Positions 43,801 to 46,800 of a DNA stretch of 64,000 nt are shown one piece after another. Origin of the DNA: Acanthosoma haemorrhoidale (taxonomy: Eukaryota > Arthropoda > Insecta > Hemiptera > Acanthosomatidae); contig OV884011.1 in the NCBI GenBank assembly GCA_930367205.1, positions 104,337,139-104,401,138 on the forward strand, given 5' to 3'. A program made the translations under genes and the position numbers. The notes beneath the pieces are model-generated. The model was not told the DNA's origin, ran no database searches, and worked only from the letters and a program-made list of their open reading frames with translations. Each line of letters opens with the position of its first letter. Position 1 is the first letter of the stretch.

Positions 43801-46800
43801 TGAGATGTCCAGGGATGACAGTATTTTAGTGATCATGGAGCAGAAACAGTCAAATCAAATAGATTTATCTTTCTAAATGTTAATATTACTCAGGCCAGCA
43901 GGTGTTTTAGTGCCGTAGTATTTGGAGCTGATTTCGCATGAATTTGATGCCCTGAATTCAAATATGGCATTAGTTTTTGCCTAGGAGCTCAAATTTCTAA
44001 GATATAACATTTTAGTGAAATATACGTTACACTATTTTAAGTTAAATTCATGGATTGAACAGATAAAAAACTAAACTCGGAATTGTTATTATTATATTAT
44101 ACAAATATTATTATATACAAAGATAGAGGAAAAATTCGTCAATGAAACCAACTGTCACTGAACACTTTGGAATCTTCTTTTCCATGACATTCTTGATTGC
44201 ATTTTGGAATCATCCCTTTTTAAACTCCAGCAGTTGTCTGTCATTATGTGTGTATACCATCTTCTTGGGTAGCGGGCCTCCATAGTTTACATAGGACTCC
44301 ATATCCTGGTGAAATCTTTCACCTTGTTCCTCACTGGTGTCTCTTAAATTTTTAGGAAAAAGGTCTATGTGGCTGTGTAAATATTGCACCTTAATACTCA
44401 TGTTACACCCAAGAGATTTGAAACTGTTTAGCATCTTGTTTGCCAGTTCAACTAGTTTTCAGCTTTGCGTTTGCCCAGATGACTGCAACAAATGAAGTCC
44501 AGTTTTCGCTCACCCTCATTCATCGAATTTGCGAAGGCAGGATCCTTAATGAGTTGTCGTATTAGTGGGCCATCAAATATTCCTCCTTTAATTTTTTCCG
44601 TACTTAACTGAGGCATTTCCCCCCTATATATGCAAAGCATGGTCCATTCTTATTATAAGAGCCTTTACAAACTGCTTCATAAGAGACCCAGCTTTGTATG
44701 CTGTGGAGGAAAGATGATTTTCTCTTGTTCAACTAAGGGGTTGTTAATGACATTCTTTTCCCCAATGTCCATGTTTTGTCTCTGCTATCTTAGAGGCACA
44801 AGAAGCAAGGCTATTTGGTGTGGCCACTTTGCTGTCCAAGGAGAAACCATTTTTAAGTCCACACAAATTACCTATTTGATGATACTATCAAATCTTATGT
44901 GTTATATTCTTTCTTCTTTCATTTTCAATGAGTGAAAAATTGGTAATGAACCATATTTATTCCCATTGTGTAGAAGGACACATTTTAAACTTCGCTTTGA
45001 GCTGTCAATAAATAGGCTCCAATCATCTGGAAAATAGTTAAGAAGACCCATTTTTCCTGGAGTCCTCTAATTTCATGACAAAGTACAAGATTGCCTTCTT
45101 GAGAGAAGAAGAATACAGGAACCACTCCTTGTATATGTGATTTAGAACTGTTCTAAAAAGTAGTGCAGATAGAGAAAAACTGATTTCATATTTAGATTCA
45201 GCACCCCAAATATAGCTCAAATCAGTCCTATAATCCTAGGTAACAAAAAAAAATTTTCTGGTAGGCCTTTGTTATTTATGCATGTGTAAATATGTGCTAG
45301 CTTTCAGTATATTTACATTGTTTAGTATTGCAATGTTAATTAGATTTTCTGTTACCAGATTCGTTTAACAGCTGTAGTTTGTTAACTTCTTCTTCTATCA
45401 CTACATCCATATTGCAGTTAAGGGTGGTGGATCGGCTTCATACCTTGACCTTAGTTGACCAATTTCCTTTGAATCAGTGATTAGCCCTATGCTCCACCGG
45501 GACAAGGGCCCCCCTGAGAACTCCATTGGTTTGGATAGAATGTAGGGATATGGTAAGAATGGGTTCAGGGTAGGGTAGGGAATGGGGCTATTTTAAATAA
45601 TTTCAATTCAGTAGTTTATCCAAGATATGCCACAATATACAATTATGCTTCATAATTTGTTGTCCATTATACAAAAGTTTTTTTTTAACAACTAATTTAT
45701 TTTTATATGTATTGTAAAGTTAATTATATTTTTAAAATTATTAATAATTAACTACCCTAGAAAAAATGATTGGCATGATAAAGACTTGAACCCAGGACCT
45801 CCCCTCCCTAATCTATAGTCAGAGGCTCTATCATTTGCGGAATCCTACCTCTAATGATTACCTTCCTAATATGAATCTTCTTTGGCCAAATTTGCAGAGA
45901 CTGTAAGCAATGTACCCGATGGGCACAACGGCAGGATAGGATATAGCATGACCCTTTAGTTTGTTTTCAGAGAGCTAGTTAGCCAATGTTAAGGCATTAT
46001 ATGAAAATATTTTAATATATCTTAGTACATAAAACAATTAATTTTTTCATAAATACCTATGAAATGACTGAAAACACTTCATTTTATTTGTTGAACTATC
46101 ATAAATACGGAAATTAGCCTTTTCAACAAATGAAAAAATGTAAATAGCTAAAACATTAATGTAAAAATAAAACAAATTAAAATGAAATAAATACTTAATT
46201 CACATTGTTGGCCCTTAAAACATAATCCTTTTAATATCATAGATATTTTATTTGCATTATCTTGTTTATCTATCTCTGGTAGATTTCTATATATTGTCTC
46301 ACTTAATTACTATAACCTACTGGAATTTTGAGAATTTTTTTTACTATACCTTAACTATTGGTGAGAGTTTCCAGTTTTTATAATGCTAACATAAGTTGAA
46401 CATGTTCAGAGACAAAGATTTATTAATTTAAAAGGTTAGAAAGATACCGGTTTACAGCGTGAAACTCTAGGCCTATGGTCATCAAATAGGGGATCATAGT
46501 CCGCATCTGGAAGAACAAAACTGCAGGAAAGTTTTGTACAGACCATAACAAAGTTGTGAATACCAGAAAATAACATAACATTTCAGTGGAAAATGTGTAC
46601 CGTTGAGACTGTAATGTGGGGCGTGTTCAAAATGTGTTGAAAGTTTGATGATTTGGATAACTGTTTGTGCTAATAACTAATAACAAATTAAGTGGTCTTA
46701 GAAATTAAAAACTATGAAAGATAATAAAAAAAAATTTTTGATGGGCAAGAACTGTTATGTGGTTCAAAAAGAATGTTGGCTCCATTGTCGAATCAGGTTT

